NCBI RefSeq assembly: GCF_021869535.1
Contig: NW_026262723.1
Span: 87,732,324-87,796,323 of the forward strand
DNA length: 64,000 nt
Origin: Mytilus californianus
Taxonomy: Eukaryota > Mollusca > Bivalvia > Mytilida > Mytilidae
Direction of reading: 5' to 3'
Part shown: in pieces, positions 10,536 through 22,523 of the stretch
Numbering within the stretch: the first letter of the stretch is position 1
Layout of the letters: each line of letters begins with the position of its first letter
Notes under the pieces: generated by a model
Seen by the model: the letters and a program-made list of their open reading frames with translations, nothing else
What the model was told of the DNA's origin: nothing
The model's database searches: none
Translations under genes and position numbers: made by a program

Positions 10536-11555
10536 GGAAAGTGGTGTAATAAATCAAACTTTTTGGTAGTAAAAGTAAGGTAATCTGAGTTGTTTCCCCT
10601 TATTTGGCAAAGTTGAAACAAATTAAATTATACAAAAATGTTCTGTTTTTTTTTTTTTAAACAGTTGTGACAATAATATAAAACACACAATTATTTTTCT
10701 CAATTTAAAAGAGAAGTATCACAAATGAATCACTTTCCCTTCTAAAAATTTGTATATTTTGATAAATATATAGACCGATTGTGTTCTGCTATTTTACCAT
10801 CCAAGATTCTACTTCTTTAATAACAGTGTTCGTGTATAACCTACACTTGGTAAACAGTACTTAATTAATTCAACCATCTGTGTCACACTCTTACTCAGTA
10901 TTTAAAAGAATTCTGACACTGACTGTGTCCAAGGCACCAACAGATAATTTTTTTGTTGGGTGGGGGGGTTCCTGAAAAACTTTTTTGTCCTTCATAAAAA
11001 ACGTTCTTTTTGGTGTTTTTTTTTGCAAGACTTAATTTTTTGAAATTCAAAGTCTTAAATATTTTTATTTTCTCCAACCTTATAAAGAAAACAAGCACTT
11101 TTTTCATTTCCCTTCGGAAACAAAAACAAATCAAAAGATTTGGAATCCATCAATTTATTTCATAGAATAAGATGAATGTTGAGTGTTTAATGATTTTCAT
11201 GTTGAATATTTTTTCAAAGGTGAAAATTTCATGTTTCTGGAAGCCAATAGCTAATCAGGCTTTTATCAATGATCTCCGTTCTGGCAGAATTTCCAAATAA
11301 AGTTTTAATAAACCCTTGGCCTTGCAAGCTCTTTTAAATAAAACACTGAATCTCACTTTTCGCTTTGGGTGCTAATCGGATCATCTGAAATGATCTATAT
11401 TTTGGTCTGGGTCAAAATGATTTATTCGATAGCTGTAATCAGCATTGTGCTAGCTATGAGTAATCAGTGTCTTATTGTAAATTGTTTTTATGATCCGATC
11501 TGATCTTAAGAGTCGAGCCCATTCCAACTGATCTTTACAATTTGTTCTTATGTTG
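10536..11555. other. AT-rich sequence
   Basis: Nothing recognised apart from homopolymer tracts. Confidence 0.4.
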
Positions 11556-11559
11556 TGCT

Positions 11560-11910
11560 TTTTCAACACTGTTCCTGATTATGGGAGAGTTGCGTGCTCG
11601 CAAACATGTTTAACTCTGATGTATATGTCTACCACAAGTCAGTGGCTTGTAATTATTTGATGGTTATTGCTTGCTGTATATCATATTTGTTTCTCCGTTT
11701 ATTGTTTTAACATAAATCAGACCATTAGGTATCTGGTTTGAATTGTTTTATATTTTGAAATGTCTGGACCTTTTATAGCTTAATATATGCAATGAATGTT
11801 GCTTATCTTTGAAGGCCGTACGATGACCTATAGTTGTTAACATCCACATCATTTTTATCTCTTATGGATAGTATTCTCATTGAAAATCATACGACATTTT
11901 CTTTTTTTTT
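11560..11910 (+). mobile_element. PLE-5-like solo tail, old
   Basis: Order of blocks matches other tails of this type: TTGCTTGCTGTATATC, ACATAAATCAGACCATTAG, CCTTTTATAGCTTAATAT, GAAGGCCGTACGATGACC, then TCTCATTGAAAATCATACGAC. It is more diverged than the copies at 35415-35770 and 26565-26800. No RT remains. Confidence 0.62.
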
Positions 11911-13436
11911 TAAGCAGGAAGATTTTTTCAATAAATCATTGTCTGAATTTCAAGCGATCTAACACATGACTTCCCACATTTGAAGAGACAAGCACACTGC
12001 CAAGAGATCACTGATAGAGATTACTGGACCTTAAAGCTAAACATTTATATCAGTTTGGGATAAGGTGTATTTTAATTAAAATATTTTTTGAGTGTTTCGT
12101 TCTAATGAGTTGAATACGGGTCAGCAATAAGGAAGCAGGAAAGTGCGTCTTTTAACATTGAATTTTCAAGTACGTTTTCTTTGATAGAGTATATTCATGA
12201 ATAAAGGGAGGTGTGAGGTATTTAAAGTCAATGAGACAGCTACTCAAATGACTCGGAAAAACAAAAGACATAATTTTAAATTAGACAGGACTATTTAAAC
12301 GATATCTCAGGCCCTAAATTGCCCACTTAAACTACAAATGTTAGTTCATTTTCAGATGTTGAATGATGCATGATCTTTTTATAGTTCTTGGATAGGCTTA
12401 AGCTGATTACCATTTATTAAATTAAGTCAATGAGATATCTAAGAAATTAACTTAGTAATGCTTTATTTTATATATATCTTTGGTCATGATATTTTCATTG
12501 AATAGATAACTCATGTTAGTTCTTTGTCATTCTCATTTGGTTGATTTTTCAGAATACCATATACATGTTTACAGGGTACATACATTATGCGTGGTTGCTA
12601 TTAGCAGAAGAAACCCCAGCGATTCATTTAATAGTGATATATTCAGACTGAGACTACTGATTATATGAATACTCGGACATTTAATTTCTAGAAAATACCT
12701 TTTACCTCTCTTTGACATTTTTTTCCAAGTGAATCATCAGAACTGCCTATTGTTTTCTTTTCAGAAAAACACAACACTATATGAATACGAATGTGTGGTA
12801 TGCTTTCCATCTTGCCAACTATCAACCGGAGTAAAAATGGCATGGGATTCATTAATTTATCTTTGTCTGAATTTTGCAAGATAACATTTTCCCTGTTTAT
12901 CTCGTATTTAACATCCTAAATTGGACCACTTTGGCACAATTACTTTTTAAATTCAAGATCTTGAGGTAAACTTATAATAGTATTGATAAAGCGCAGCCCT
13001 TGAAATTGCTTCAATACAATATAAAATCTACATTTCATGTTAATGCAGTGTACTTATATATATTCCCAAATTCAAAACGCGTTTATATCTGAAATTAAAC
13101 GAGGATATTGACAGAGATTGCTAAATAGATATGGCAACTGATAAAGAGAAAACGACAATCACTGTCGTCATATGCGTTTAACGGTGAATTCATGCAGTTC
13201 AAATATTGTAAAAGTTGCTAATGAAAAAATATCAGTCAATGGTGAAGCAAGGACACTAGAGCAATAACTCTTTCAGCAATTAACATAACAAAATCAAAGT
13301 TAGTTTCCAAACTGATTTAAAGTTTTTTTTTGAACCACAATTAAACATTTTTGTTTATCATACCTACACTTATAATTACTATAAATACATAACAGAAACA
13401 TAAGATAAAATGTCCAAAATTCAACAAAAAGTACTT
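11911..13436. other. AT-rich sequence, no gene seen
   Basis: Short open stretches only, for example on the minus strand at 12688-12879, with no recognisable domain. Confidence 0.4.
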
Positions 13437-13836
13437 CTTAAAACGGAGTTTTACTGTTCATATTGCTGTATGTTTGTTTTATTCCACATTGGCTAGAGGA
13501 ATAGGGGAGGGTTGAGATCTCACAAAACATGTTTAACCCTGTCCCATTTCTTACACCTGACCCAAGTCAGGAAAATCTGGCCTTTGTTAGCCATGTGTGT
13601 TTTTTATTTTATTTTGTTTTATTGTATGTTTCGGCCTAGTGTGGCATCCATTTCACTGAACTAGTATACATTATTGTTTAGGGGCCAGCTGAAGTCCTCC
13701 TCCGGTTGCCGGATTTTCTCACTGAGTTGAAGACCCATTGGTGGTCTTAGGCTGTTTTTTTTTTTTTTTTTTTTTGCTCTTTGGTCGGGTTGTTTTCTCT
13801 TTGACACATTCCCCTTTCATTCTCTATTTATTTTTT
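13437..13836 (+). mobile_element. PLE-3 solo 3' tail
   Basis: Matches the minus-strand PLE-3 tail at 21899-22290: GAGTTTTACTGT, ACATTGGCTAGAGGAATAGG, GAGGGTTGAGATCTCA, CCCAAGTCAGGA, TTTAGGGGCCAGCTGAAG, GAAGACCCATTGGTGG, GGTCGGGTTGTT and TTTGACACATTCCCC. A run of about 22 T sits at 13756-13777 inside the tail, where other copies read GTTGTCTGCTC. Confidence 0.82.
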
Positions 13837-13844
13837 AAATCAAA

Positions 13845-14620
13845 CTAGAAAAACCAAGTTTTTTTTTAAATTTCAGTTTTTTTGTAATTTGTTCCTTAAA
13901 CCACATGTTTCACATAAAAATTATAAACCATTTATATAAATAACTAGAGGAATGCATATATATATATATATATATAAACATAAGATGATAAGGACTATCT
14001 TCTATAAAGGTCATATTTTAAAAGTTTTAACCATGAATAACCGAGCTTTTTTATTTCCATTTTCACATTTTTTCTCTTAAAACCACATTTTACCCAAGAA
14101 TTACCATTTTTAAATACTGATATCTAAATGGCTTCATAATATCAACATAATATAGTATGTTCTACTATCTATAAATGTCCCACTTCAAAAGTTTTAACCA
14201 TAAATAACCGTGCTTTTCATCATTTCCAGTTTTCATCGTTTTTCTCTCTAAAAACATATATTTCAACCAAAATTACCCAAATATTAATATTAATAACTAT
14301 AGGAATTCACTTTATAAACATAAAATAATATGTTCTATTTTCTATAAAGATCATATTTCAAAAATTGTAAACATTAACAACTGAGATTTTCTCCATTTCC
14401 AGTTTTCAGCGTTTTTTCTCTAAAAATTTCACCTCAAAATTACTTTAAAATGAATACTAATAACAAGAGGACTACATAAAACACTAATAAGACCTAGTTT
14501 CGTGTCTTCACCAAGCTAGCAGTCTGAAAATGTAACCATAAATAACAGTTTTCTTCTTTTCCAGTTTCCAGTATTTTTTCTCTAAAAACTACATATTTCA
14601 CCCCAAAATAACCTTTTCCT
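13845..14620 (+). repeat. Diverged satellite, period about 175 bp
   Basis: Four to five units repeat the order TTCTATAAAGGTCATATTT, GTTTTAACCATAAATAACC, TTTCCAGTTTTCA, TTTTTCTCTAAAAAC and ATATTTCAACC, then ATACTAATAAC. Units differ at many positions and by small indels, so the array is old. It ends just inside the right arm of the inverted repeat at 14625-14746. Confidence 0.75.
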
Positions 14621-14624
14621 CAAA

Positions 14625-14746
14625 TTATATCAATGTAGATTTTTAGTATGTTGTTAGTACAAGTCTATATTCTAATTTGCACTGAAAAAACCTTGTGTTG
14701 CAATTAGTTGCAGGTTGAGTGATTTTATAGCTAAATTGACTAGACT
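14625..14746 (-). repeat. Right arm of the spaced inverted repeat
   Basis: Reverse complement partner of 10418-10535. Between the arms lie a PLE-5-like tail, a PLE-3 tail and the 175-bp satellite. The pair may mark the ends of an old DNA transposon or simply two insertions of one repeat in opposite orientation. Confidence 0.62.
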
Positions 14747-15069
14747 AAGAGTACAGTATTTAGACGTGAGGATTTTAAAATTTTATTTTGGATAGATTGT
14801 GTAGTGGGTTTGCTGTCAAATGTTTACCCTACACCTCCTTGCATTCAATTAGAGAAAATAATTGCCAAAAAAAAATGTATATGTTATACACATTAGAGAT
14901 ACATCATTTATTTTTCAGTTTGTGTTATTCTGTTGTAATGCATGCCAACTCAGTGTATGCAATTCATTTCACAAAAAAAAACAAAAACGTGACATCTTCA
15001 ATTACTTCATCGACATCGAAGTAAATTATATTGTTTGAAGTAAATATTTTAAATTCAGATGAATTGTCA

Positions 15070-15300
15070 ACAAAAGAGAGGGTGAAGATTTCAAAGAGAT
15101 ATTCAAACTCATAAGTCGAAGATAAGCTGACAATGCCATGGCAAAAAAACAAAAAACGATCAAAAGGCAAAACAAAATCTACAAAACACAACATACAAAA
15201 ACTAATGAAGACTGATTAACACGAAACCCCTTGAAAAACCTACAAAAACCAAGAAAATAAGATGATCTCAGGTGCTCCGGAATGGTATGTAGATCCTGCT
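15070..15300 (-). mobile_element. PLE-1 solo 3' tail
   Basis: Minus strand shows TGGAGCAGGATCTACATACC, GGAGCACCTGAGATCATC, GTTTTGTATGTTGTG, GCCATGGCATTGTCAGC and GAGTTTGAATATCTC in the same order as 4200-4440. There is no RT sequence upstream, so this is a tail-only insertion. Confidence 0.75.
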
Positions 15301-17839
15301 CCACAAAATATTAATTTTTAACGCATACGGATAATCTCAAATGGTCCGTTCACTCGTTGAGTTAAAAAAAAGTTGACATGTTTACTTTGCAGATGCAATA
15401 AGTTTAGAACATGTAAATTCGAAACATATTTTACCTTTTTTTGTGGGATAGGGCCGCTCCTTGTTTTTCTATATTGACATATGATTTTTAAGGAAAACCT
15501 TAGCAAGTATGTCGTTTCCTTGAGCGCACTCAAGTCAACGTTTTCATAAACCATGGGTATAGTCAGCAGCACATGGAAAAACATATATAACCATGATATT
15601 AAAGATTATCATTCTTTCGCTGACTGATTTCATACAACTATTCTCTGTTCTCTATATACTAGTTGTGATAGAGAATGTGTCACGTAATTCTTTCGCGACT
15701 ATCACTGCATGCTTATCATTAAAACATAGGGATTATGCGCCTATACCATTCCTAATGAGTGGAATTTTTAAAGAAATCTGCCGAAGGTTTGTGGCGGTAT
15801 AGATGAACGGACGGGTTGACAGTTGTGTTCCATTTACTGATGTATAAAAGTAGAATTTTATTCTATAACTTTGCATAAAGTATTATTTTATAAAGAGGAC
15901 TTACAAATCGGTTTGTTAACCAGGATATTAATTTTGATATACATTTTACACCTTACAGTACCGCACTTTGTATATAAACACCGTTGTCTCAGATCATGAC
16001 CCATCGCTTGCAACTACATGTATGTATTTGATTTATAGTACACGCATATTACTTTAAAAACAATATATTCAATTAAACAAATATGCACCGAATATTTAAC
16101 TACTCAAGGTTATGTGTACACCACAAGACAGAATCCTCCAATTGTGTTACGTTTGAAACAGGGTACTGAAATCACTTCCTTGTATTTGACCGCTATTTGT
16201 GCATACATGTAGGAAATGGCACTTCAACGTACTTACTCACTGACGGATGCGTGAAGCATATATCCCAACTTAAGGATATGTTTTAAAAATAGTGACGAAG
16301 GCCTTTGTGCACTGTGTCTGTGTGTAGGGTTTATTTTGTACTGCACAGATCCCGATCCGTCTTTTGATGGTTTATATACTTTCTCAGTAGTTAACTGACA
16401 AATGAAGTAAGATAAACCTACAACAGCCAATATGGTAAACTTATCAGATATGGTAGGGACCTTTGCCTTTGCTTTTTGTCATGGTTATAAGACTTGGAGA
16501 TCAACGATGATGGTTACAATATAACGATGATGCTAATTTATATATTTTTTGCTGTGTTGCCCCGATTTTTGTTTTTATATTCGGAAAATAATCGATGAAA
16601 GGTACTTCTTGAAGGGATATATTTAAAATTTTATTTTCTATTTTTCTGTCTTTTCACATTATCATCTTTTCAAAGTTTGAAAATTTTACACGTCCTACAA
16701 CTCACACAGCTCGATAAATGACATATGTTTTACTATATAATTCTAAATCATTAACACTTTAATTTGAGAAAGTATTCAGTAAACACCGATTGAATTTAAT
16801 TAAGAATCACCTTAAATAAATGGTCAAAAGATTTTGCACTGCTATTTATTTTTAAATTAGTTATTGCGGTTTCCCAATGGACCAGTTTTTGGTTTAAGGT
16901 AAAACTTTTGATTTTTTTTTGAGATTGACTAATAATGAAGAATTCAGTTTTGCAGACAGAACCAATCAAGGCGGGTATGTTAGCTGGATATCTGGTTTGT
17001 GGAAAAGTTGGGAATAGTTTACGACTCCGTACATGAAATGATTAGAGTACATGTAAAATGAGCCAGTGAACCAATTGAGCTTAAAAAGCACAAAAGGTTA
17101 TTAATATGATAAGGTTTTCCCATTGATAAACTGGATGTATAGTACAAAAACTTTATGTTGATTCGGAAGAATCCAGGAATCAAGAAGTATGTATTTGATA
17201 TTTGATGAGAAAAGACAAACCTGTACCAGGTAAATATTTCGAGAGAAAACGCAAAGAAATTATGAAATGATCGAAGTCTTTTATTGCGAATTACAAAAGG
17301 ATTCTTCTGAAATGCCGTTTACCCTTAGACTGCTACGTGCGACTATTTTCGTTCCGATTAAGCAGTCCGCAACTGCTGCGCACGACTACTGTCATTTCCG
17401 AAACCCGTATATAACTCATTGTCTTGTCTAGTACATGTACAAGAATGTTTATTTTAAAGAGAAAAGGTAAAAGGAACAAGTCGGCACACGACACTTATTT
17501 TTTTTGTAGATATTAAATTGAATCACTTGGGAAAATCAATTTTGATTTAACATTTTATTTATTTCGAAGATACATATATACATTTATATTCCCCTTACAT
17601 TTACTTCCGGAAAATTTTACGTACAAATAGTTTATATAAAATAATTTGATTATCACTAATTGAATGAATGTCAATCACTTTAACTATAAATTTATCAATC
17701 AAAAAATGTAATTAGAATTTACTATGTCAATGTCAACTGGCTTACTGCAACTTTGAAAAACAAAACATCAAAATATAACAAACGAAATTTTGACTGTTTA
17801 CCAAAATGGTTGACATCATCTTTTGATGATATGTTTAAA
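15301..17839. other. AT-rich sequence, no gene seen
   Basis: Several open stretches of 60-90 codons exist on both strands, but none shows a domain, codon regularity or splice context that I can support. Slightly GC-richer patches near 15700, 16300 and 17350 were read in all frames without a hit I recognise. Confidence 0.4.
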
Positions 17840-17905
17840 AGTAGGCGCTCCTGGTGAAGATAAATCCAGAAATGTGCTTAAGACGCACAAAATTTATATA
17901 GCGTT
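17840..17905 (+). repeat. Fragment of dispersed repeat R-A
   Basis: GGTGAAGATAAATCCAGAAA followed by ACGCACAAAATTTATA matches the corresponding part of R-A at 1040-1090 and 54970-55020. Confidence 0.5.
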
Positions 17906-18922
17906 ATTTTCGTATTATATACATAACAATTCCAATTTTATAATGTCTATGATTTTAGAAGAAATAAAACTTGATACCAGTGAATGCAAGTATACATTTA
18001 ATCTTTACCTGTATGTTTGCAAGTGTACTGCAGGATAATTTTCCCCACACCTAACAGATGGTGCTGTAATATAGTGAAGCACTAGTCTTACTCTTGTTAA
18101 ATTATAGCACAGCAACACAATATCTTTGTTCTTACATGACGGCTACATTACCGGGACAATTAAGCTTTTTCAGAAACTTTACATCTTAAATAATGTTTTG
18201 ACAAAATAAAAAAAAAGTGTTGTAAGGTATCCCACACTTCTATCTAGATCTTCTATAACTTACCCTAACCAATGATAATGAATTTCAATGAAACTTCTTC
18301 ATATTGCAGAGCAACTATGTTGGTGTTTTTCTTTTCAAACGAGCATGTGTTTTGGAAGTTTTTCCGTAGCAGAGTAAGACTGCGATTTCTATATATAATG
18401 TCTTGATTCCTAATGTCAAACTGTATTTCTATATACAATGACTTGATTCCTAAGGCCAAACTGTATTTTTATATCAAACATGAAGAATTTACGTGATAAG
18501 TGCTTGCCTTAAAAAAATAATGCTATTTCGCATGTCTTTGTCAACTTATCACCAACACAAATTAAGTACTTTTATTAAAGGATCTATTGATATTGGCATT
18601 TCTACAATATAATGAGTATTTTAGTCACTATTTGTGAACCAGTAAATTGATTTCAATTATTGGGTTTTGTTATATCTAAATTTTCCTTCTTTTATTTGTG
18701 ATTTTGTATGTGCGTGTGTGTGTGTGTGTTATCTTTGTAATTGGCTTTGATTGCGGATAATTGAGTGTTAGATTTATTAAATTTAAAAACTCTTTTTTCC
18801 CCTTTATGTTTATTAACGTTGTAATATTTAGAGCTTGACATATCTCCAAGTTGATATGGCAGGGTTTGCGTTTCCTATCATTATTCCCGTGTTTACAATG
18901 AAGTTATTGAAACACGTGTTCC
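17906..18922. other. AT-rich sequence with small repeats
   Basis: A unit of about 40 bp around CTTGATTCCTAA repeats 2.4 times at 18380-18478, and a short (GT)n run lies at 18710-18729. Otherwise nothing was recognised. Confidence 0.5.
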
Positions 18923-18964
18923 GTATGATCAGGGAAGTATTATATAATACTTCCATGGTATGAT
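18923..18964. mobile_element. 28-bp palindromic transposon tip pair with 7-bp duplication
   Basis: GTATGAT occurs at 18923-18929 and again at 18958-18964. Between them lies a 28-bp near-perfect palindrome reading CAGGGAAGTATTATA inward from the left and CATGGAAGTATTA inward from the right. These are the first bases of the 31-bp terminal inverted repeat of the transposon at 30901-32069 (one mismatch on the left arm). This looks like a copy deleted down to its tips, or a non-autonomous insertion of minimal size. Confidence 0.75.
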
Positions 18965-19040
18965 AAAGTTGGAGTAACTCAATTGAAAGTTTTCTGACGC
19001 CATTATAATTTGGTTGCCCATTCTGGAATAACCATAATAA

Positions 19041-19098
19041 TGCTCTATGGTCGGGTTGTTGTCTCTTTGACACATTCCCCATTTCCATTCTCAATTTT
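19041..19098 (+). mobile_element. PLE-3 tail tip (solo, 58 bp)
   Basis: CTCTATGGTCGGGTTGTTGT through CATTCTCAATTTTA equals the last 58 bases of PLE-3 and nothing more. An insertion this short without RT sequence is an extreme 5' truncation. Confidence 0.78.
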
Positions 19099-20110
19099 AT
19101 GGATATGTTCTACTTGTCGTAGCCACCTGTATGTCTTTATTTTCACGATTGTTACATCACAGAATGCGACTTTTCACTGAATATTTACAACACGAGACCG
19201 CCAAGTGGTAACCTTCCTGGGTACCTGATTTCTGTTGCGCAATCTTTATTTTTTTGTAGTGTTTTGTGTCTATTCGTTGTTTTTTTTGGGGGGGGGGGGA
19301 GGGGAGGGGTGGTGGTATTGTCTGGTTTCTGTGGTTTTTAATGCCTTCTTTGTATCTTTTCTCTTTTTTACCCAGCTCTATATGTATATGCCTGTCCCAT
19401 ATCAGAAACCTCGGCATATCTTAATGGTTGTTGTTTTTTTGTTTGTTATCTTGATAACTTGGTATTGATGGCACTCAGATGCAGATCCATGATTCTGAAA
19501 AGGGGCACCAATAAGGCAACGTTAGCAGTGGGACTTGTAAAGTTTATGCATTAACCTTATATCTAGCTCCATAAGTGGAGCCCGGTCCCCTAAATCTGCA
19601 GATCCTTGTTAGTAACTGTTTTATCAATACACATTTTTAAAGCGTAAGAACGGGACGATTGAGAGCTTGACGTATTTAGTCATGTCTATTTTGAAGACGT
19701 TTTATTGTCCTCAAGATTTCATTTTGTTATTTTTTGTCGTTGGGTTGCCGTTTTATTGATATACCTCAAATCTCCTTATATTTATTTTTTTGTATCCTTT
19801 TTTTATAAGAAAGTTTAGAGCTTGATAAAAGTGCGATTTGTCGCATCATTACATGACAATAAACGTCAACTGCATATTGACAACACACAATTTAATATAC
19901 ATACAAAATACATTTATTCAAATTTAATATCTACACATCTTGTCATTTATAACTACACGTGTACTGTTACATCAAACATCTACACATATGGATTTCCCCA
20001 ATTCATTATGCAAAACACTATGGCATTTCAAAATGATGACCCAAATAACACTATTTCCGCAATCAAATTTTAAAAGTACTGTCGAAGGTCTAAATGAAAT
20101 TGAAGGACGT
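19099..20110. other. AT-rich sequence with a G-rich tract
   Basis: A run dominated by G at 19287-19308 follows a T run. TTGTCGTAGCCACCTGTATGT near 19117 is echoed near 20280, suggesting a shared undefined repeat. No gene was seen. Confidence 0.4.
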
Positions 20111-20114
20111 ACAA

Positions 20115-20265
20115 AGCAAATAAACTCATCATAGAGGCCAGGAATGAAATTTTGTACGCCAGACGCGCGGTTCCGTCTTCAAAAGACTCATAAGTGATGC
20201 CCGAATAGAAAAAAACTTTAAAAAGCCAAATAAAGTACGACGTTGAAGAGCATTGAGGACCCATG
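20115..20265 (-). repeat. Single hammerhead monomer fragment
   Basis: The minus strand reads the GTCCTCAATGCTCTTCAACG block, the hammerhead region, then ACAAAATTTCATTCCTGG and ATGATGAG, matching the monomers in the two arrays. It is a lone copy. Confidence 0.7.
20154..20202 (-). ncRNA. Hammerhead ribozyme, decayed (minus strand)
   Basis: Core CTTATGA has lost the invariant G after CT, stem II is GTCT/AGAC, and an extra G precedes GAA. The stem III and GTC-TGGCGTAC region is well kept. Predicted inactive. Confidence 0.65.
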
Positions 20266-21337
20266 GATATATTCTACTTGTTGCAGCCACCTTTCTGTCT
20301 TTTTTTTCACAATAGATCTGAATAGTTACGGGCCACTAGTCCAATGAGGATGTTTTCGCACAGTCCTGCTTTAGTTTCTTATTTGTCGTGTTGCCTTTTG
20401 TTTCTTTTGGCAATAACGTTGTTTGTTCTGCTTTCATCAATTACTGTTTACATTTTTATTGATGGGTAAGCGTCTAAAAAATTTAAATATATATTTCAAA
20501 AATAAATACGAACATTTAAATGACAAATATTATCAAAATTATGCTATTTCATTCTTAATACAATACTGCAGAACATTTCCCACTAGAACATATTTCTATA
20601 TATTAAATTATACGCTATTATTTTTTACCTCCAAACTTTTGGTCTCCAAACTGTTGGTCTTCAGACTTTCGGTCTCAATCGTACCTAGTGCAGATTATTC
20701 CAAAAACGTTCGTACTATTCGTGTATAAACTTATGCTTTTCACTTATTAATAAAAGGTTTTGATTAAGAGAAATCAAAAACAAAACAACATGTTATACTA
20801 ATGGTGATAACAAAGCCTATGTTGTTCTCTTAATCTTTCACGTTTATTAAAATTTACTTATACTTGATTAGAATATCCGTTAGCAATATAACTGGCAAAA
20901 CACGCCTATAAGATATATGTTTTTAAAAGTTTTAGACCATATGAGAAGTCGGTTTTCGTTTTTTATTCATCTAGGACAGCGTCAAAGAATAACAGCAAGT
21001 GTAATATAACATATACAATTCTCACCAAAATTATCGGCCTGAGAGTTAATAACATTAAAAGGAACCTATTTCCTGCAGCAGATTAGCATTTCGCTTCAGT
21101 GATGTCCAAGGCCAAATATGGGAGATTCAAAACCTTGTGACTTTGATGAGCTGAAATAACAGAAATGGACCAAAAGAATAGACCAGCCCGACAAGGAGTT
21201 AGAGCTATGCAAGGAGATACATGCATTACTTAATTTCAATTCCTAAATTTTATACCAGCAACTTTTGATAAAAATTGAAAATGGAAAAGATCAAAACACC
21301 TATTGACTGATTTATTTCGAAGATATTAGAAATACAG
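20266..21337. other. AT-rich sequence
   Basis: A 16-bp motif around CAAACTTTTGGTCTC repeats about three times at 20628-20680. No gene was recognised. Confidence 0.4.
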
Positions 21338-21500
21338 TCTTCGGTCAAAAGTGTTTCACCTATCGTAAATTGCCCTATTATTTCATATAAAAACACATTT
21401 TATTATTAATATTTGACTGAAGATTTTCTTTGACAAATTGATTGAATCTTCTTTTTTCATTAAATACAGAAATGTCTGCAGTTTCTTTTAATAATTATGA
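21338..21500 (+). repeat. Left arm of inverted repeat flanking the nested PLEs
   Basis: CTATTATTTCATATAAAAAC and the preceding CTTCGGTCAAAAGTGTTTC reappear as the reverse complement at 25680-25745 with modest divergence, and weaker similarity (a CAGTTTCTT...AATAATTAT block) continues inward. The arms enclose PLE-4 and the PLE-3 nested in it. Confidence 0.55.
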
Positions 21501-21574
21501 AATATACTTATGATTTATAGTTTTAGGAAAATCACTGTTTAAAAACAAATATGAATTTCTGCAAGAAAAAATCA

Positions 21575-21898
21575 TATGGTCATATTTTTAAAGGGAAACT
21601 CCATACTAAAATTTACGACAAAAGAGACGATTTTTCATTCCCTATTGTTAATTTTCTCTTTTTAGACGTCGATGTTCCTTTGGCTCCATCATACGGTGTT
21701 TATATATCCCAACTCGTTCGTTATGCCCGTGTGTGTAGTGATGTCATAGATTTTAACGAACGTAATCAATGCATCACTGGTAAATTATTAAGTCAGGGAT
21801 TTCGTTACCATAAATTGCTTAAAACTTTTACTAAATTCTTTCACAGATACAAAGATTTGAGTAGTAAATTTGGCTGTACTTGTAGAAAACTTATTAAA
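21575..21898 (+). pseudogene. PLE-4 RT, first part (split by PLE-3)
   Basis: Reads KGKLHTKIYDKRDDFSFPIV, then LDVDVPLAPSYGVYISQLVR, then ITGKLLSQGFRYHKLLKTFT and ends at CRKLIK. This is the C-terminal half of a Penelope-type RT; the catalytic domain is missing because the copy is 5' truncated near 21575. The frame stops being homologous exactly at 21898, where the 3' end of the minus-strand PLE-3 begins, and resumes in frame at 24200. Eight bases, TTATTAAA, are repeated at the two sides of the insert (21891-21898 and 24192-24199). Confidence 0.85.
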
Positions 21899-22523
21899 TA
21901 AAATTGATAATGGAAATGGGGAATGTGTCAAAGAGACAACAACCCGACCATAGAGCAGACAACAGCCGAAGGCCACCAATGGGTCTTCAATGCAGCGAGA
22001 AACTCCCGCACCCGGAGGCGTCCTTCAGCTGGCCCCTAAACGAATATGTATACTAGTTCAGTGATAGTGGACGTCATACTAAACTCCAAATTATACACAA
22101 GAAACTAAAATTAAAAATGATACAAGACTAACAAAGGCCAGAGGCTCCTGACTTGGGACAGGCGCAAAAATGCGGCGGGGTTAAACATGTGTTTTGAGAT
22201 CTCAACCCTCCCCCTATTCCTCTAGCCAATGTAGAAAAAACAAACGCACAACAGTACGCACAGTAAAACTCAGTTTAAGAGAAGTCCGAGTCCGATGTCA
22301 GAATAGAAAACAAAAGAAATAAACAAAATTACAATAATACATAAATAACAACAGACTACTAGCATTTACTGACATGCCAGCTCCAGACCTCAATTAAACT
22401 GATTGAAAGATTATGTCTTCATCATATGAATATCAGGCACAATCCCTCTTGTTAGGGGTTTAGTATTATATCATCATAAAATATATGAGAAGAACATAAC
22501 CCGTGTCATGCCAACAACTGGTT
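21899..22523 (-). repeat. PLE-3 3' tail
   Basis: Runs from the RT stop to the element end. Landmarks in order are GGAGGGTTGAGATCTC, CCTGTCCCAAGTCAGGAGCC, TAGGGGCCAGCTGAAGGACG, GAAGACCCATTGGTGGCC and TTTGACACATTCCCCATTTC. Truncated pieces of this tail occur at 6945, 13437, 19041 and 50416, all sharing the same 3' end. Confidence 0.82.

Noticed and set aside
10895..11134. 79-codon minus-strand lysine- and phenylalanine-rich frame
   Set aside because: Driven by A/T homopolymers, with no domain and no flanking gene signals.
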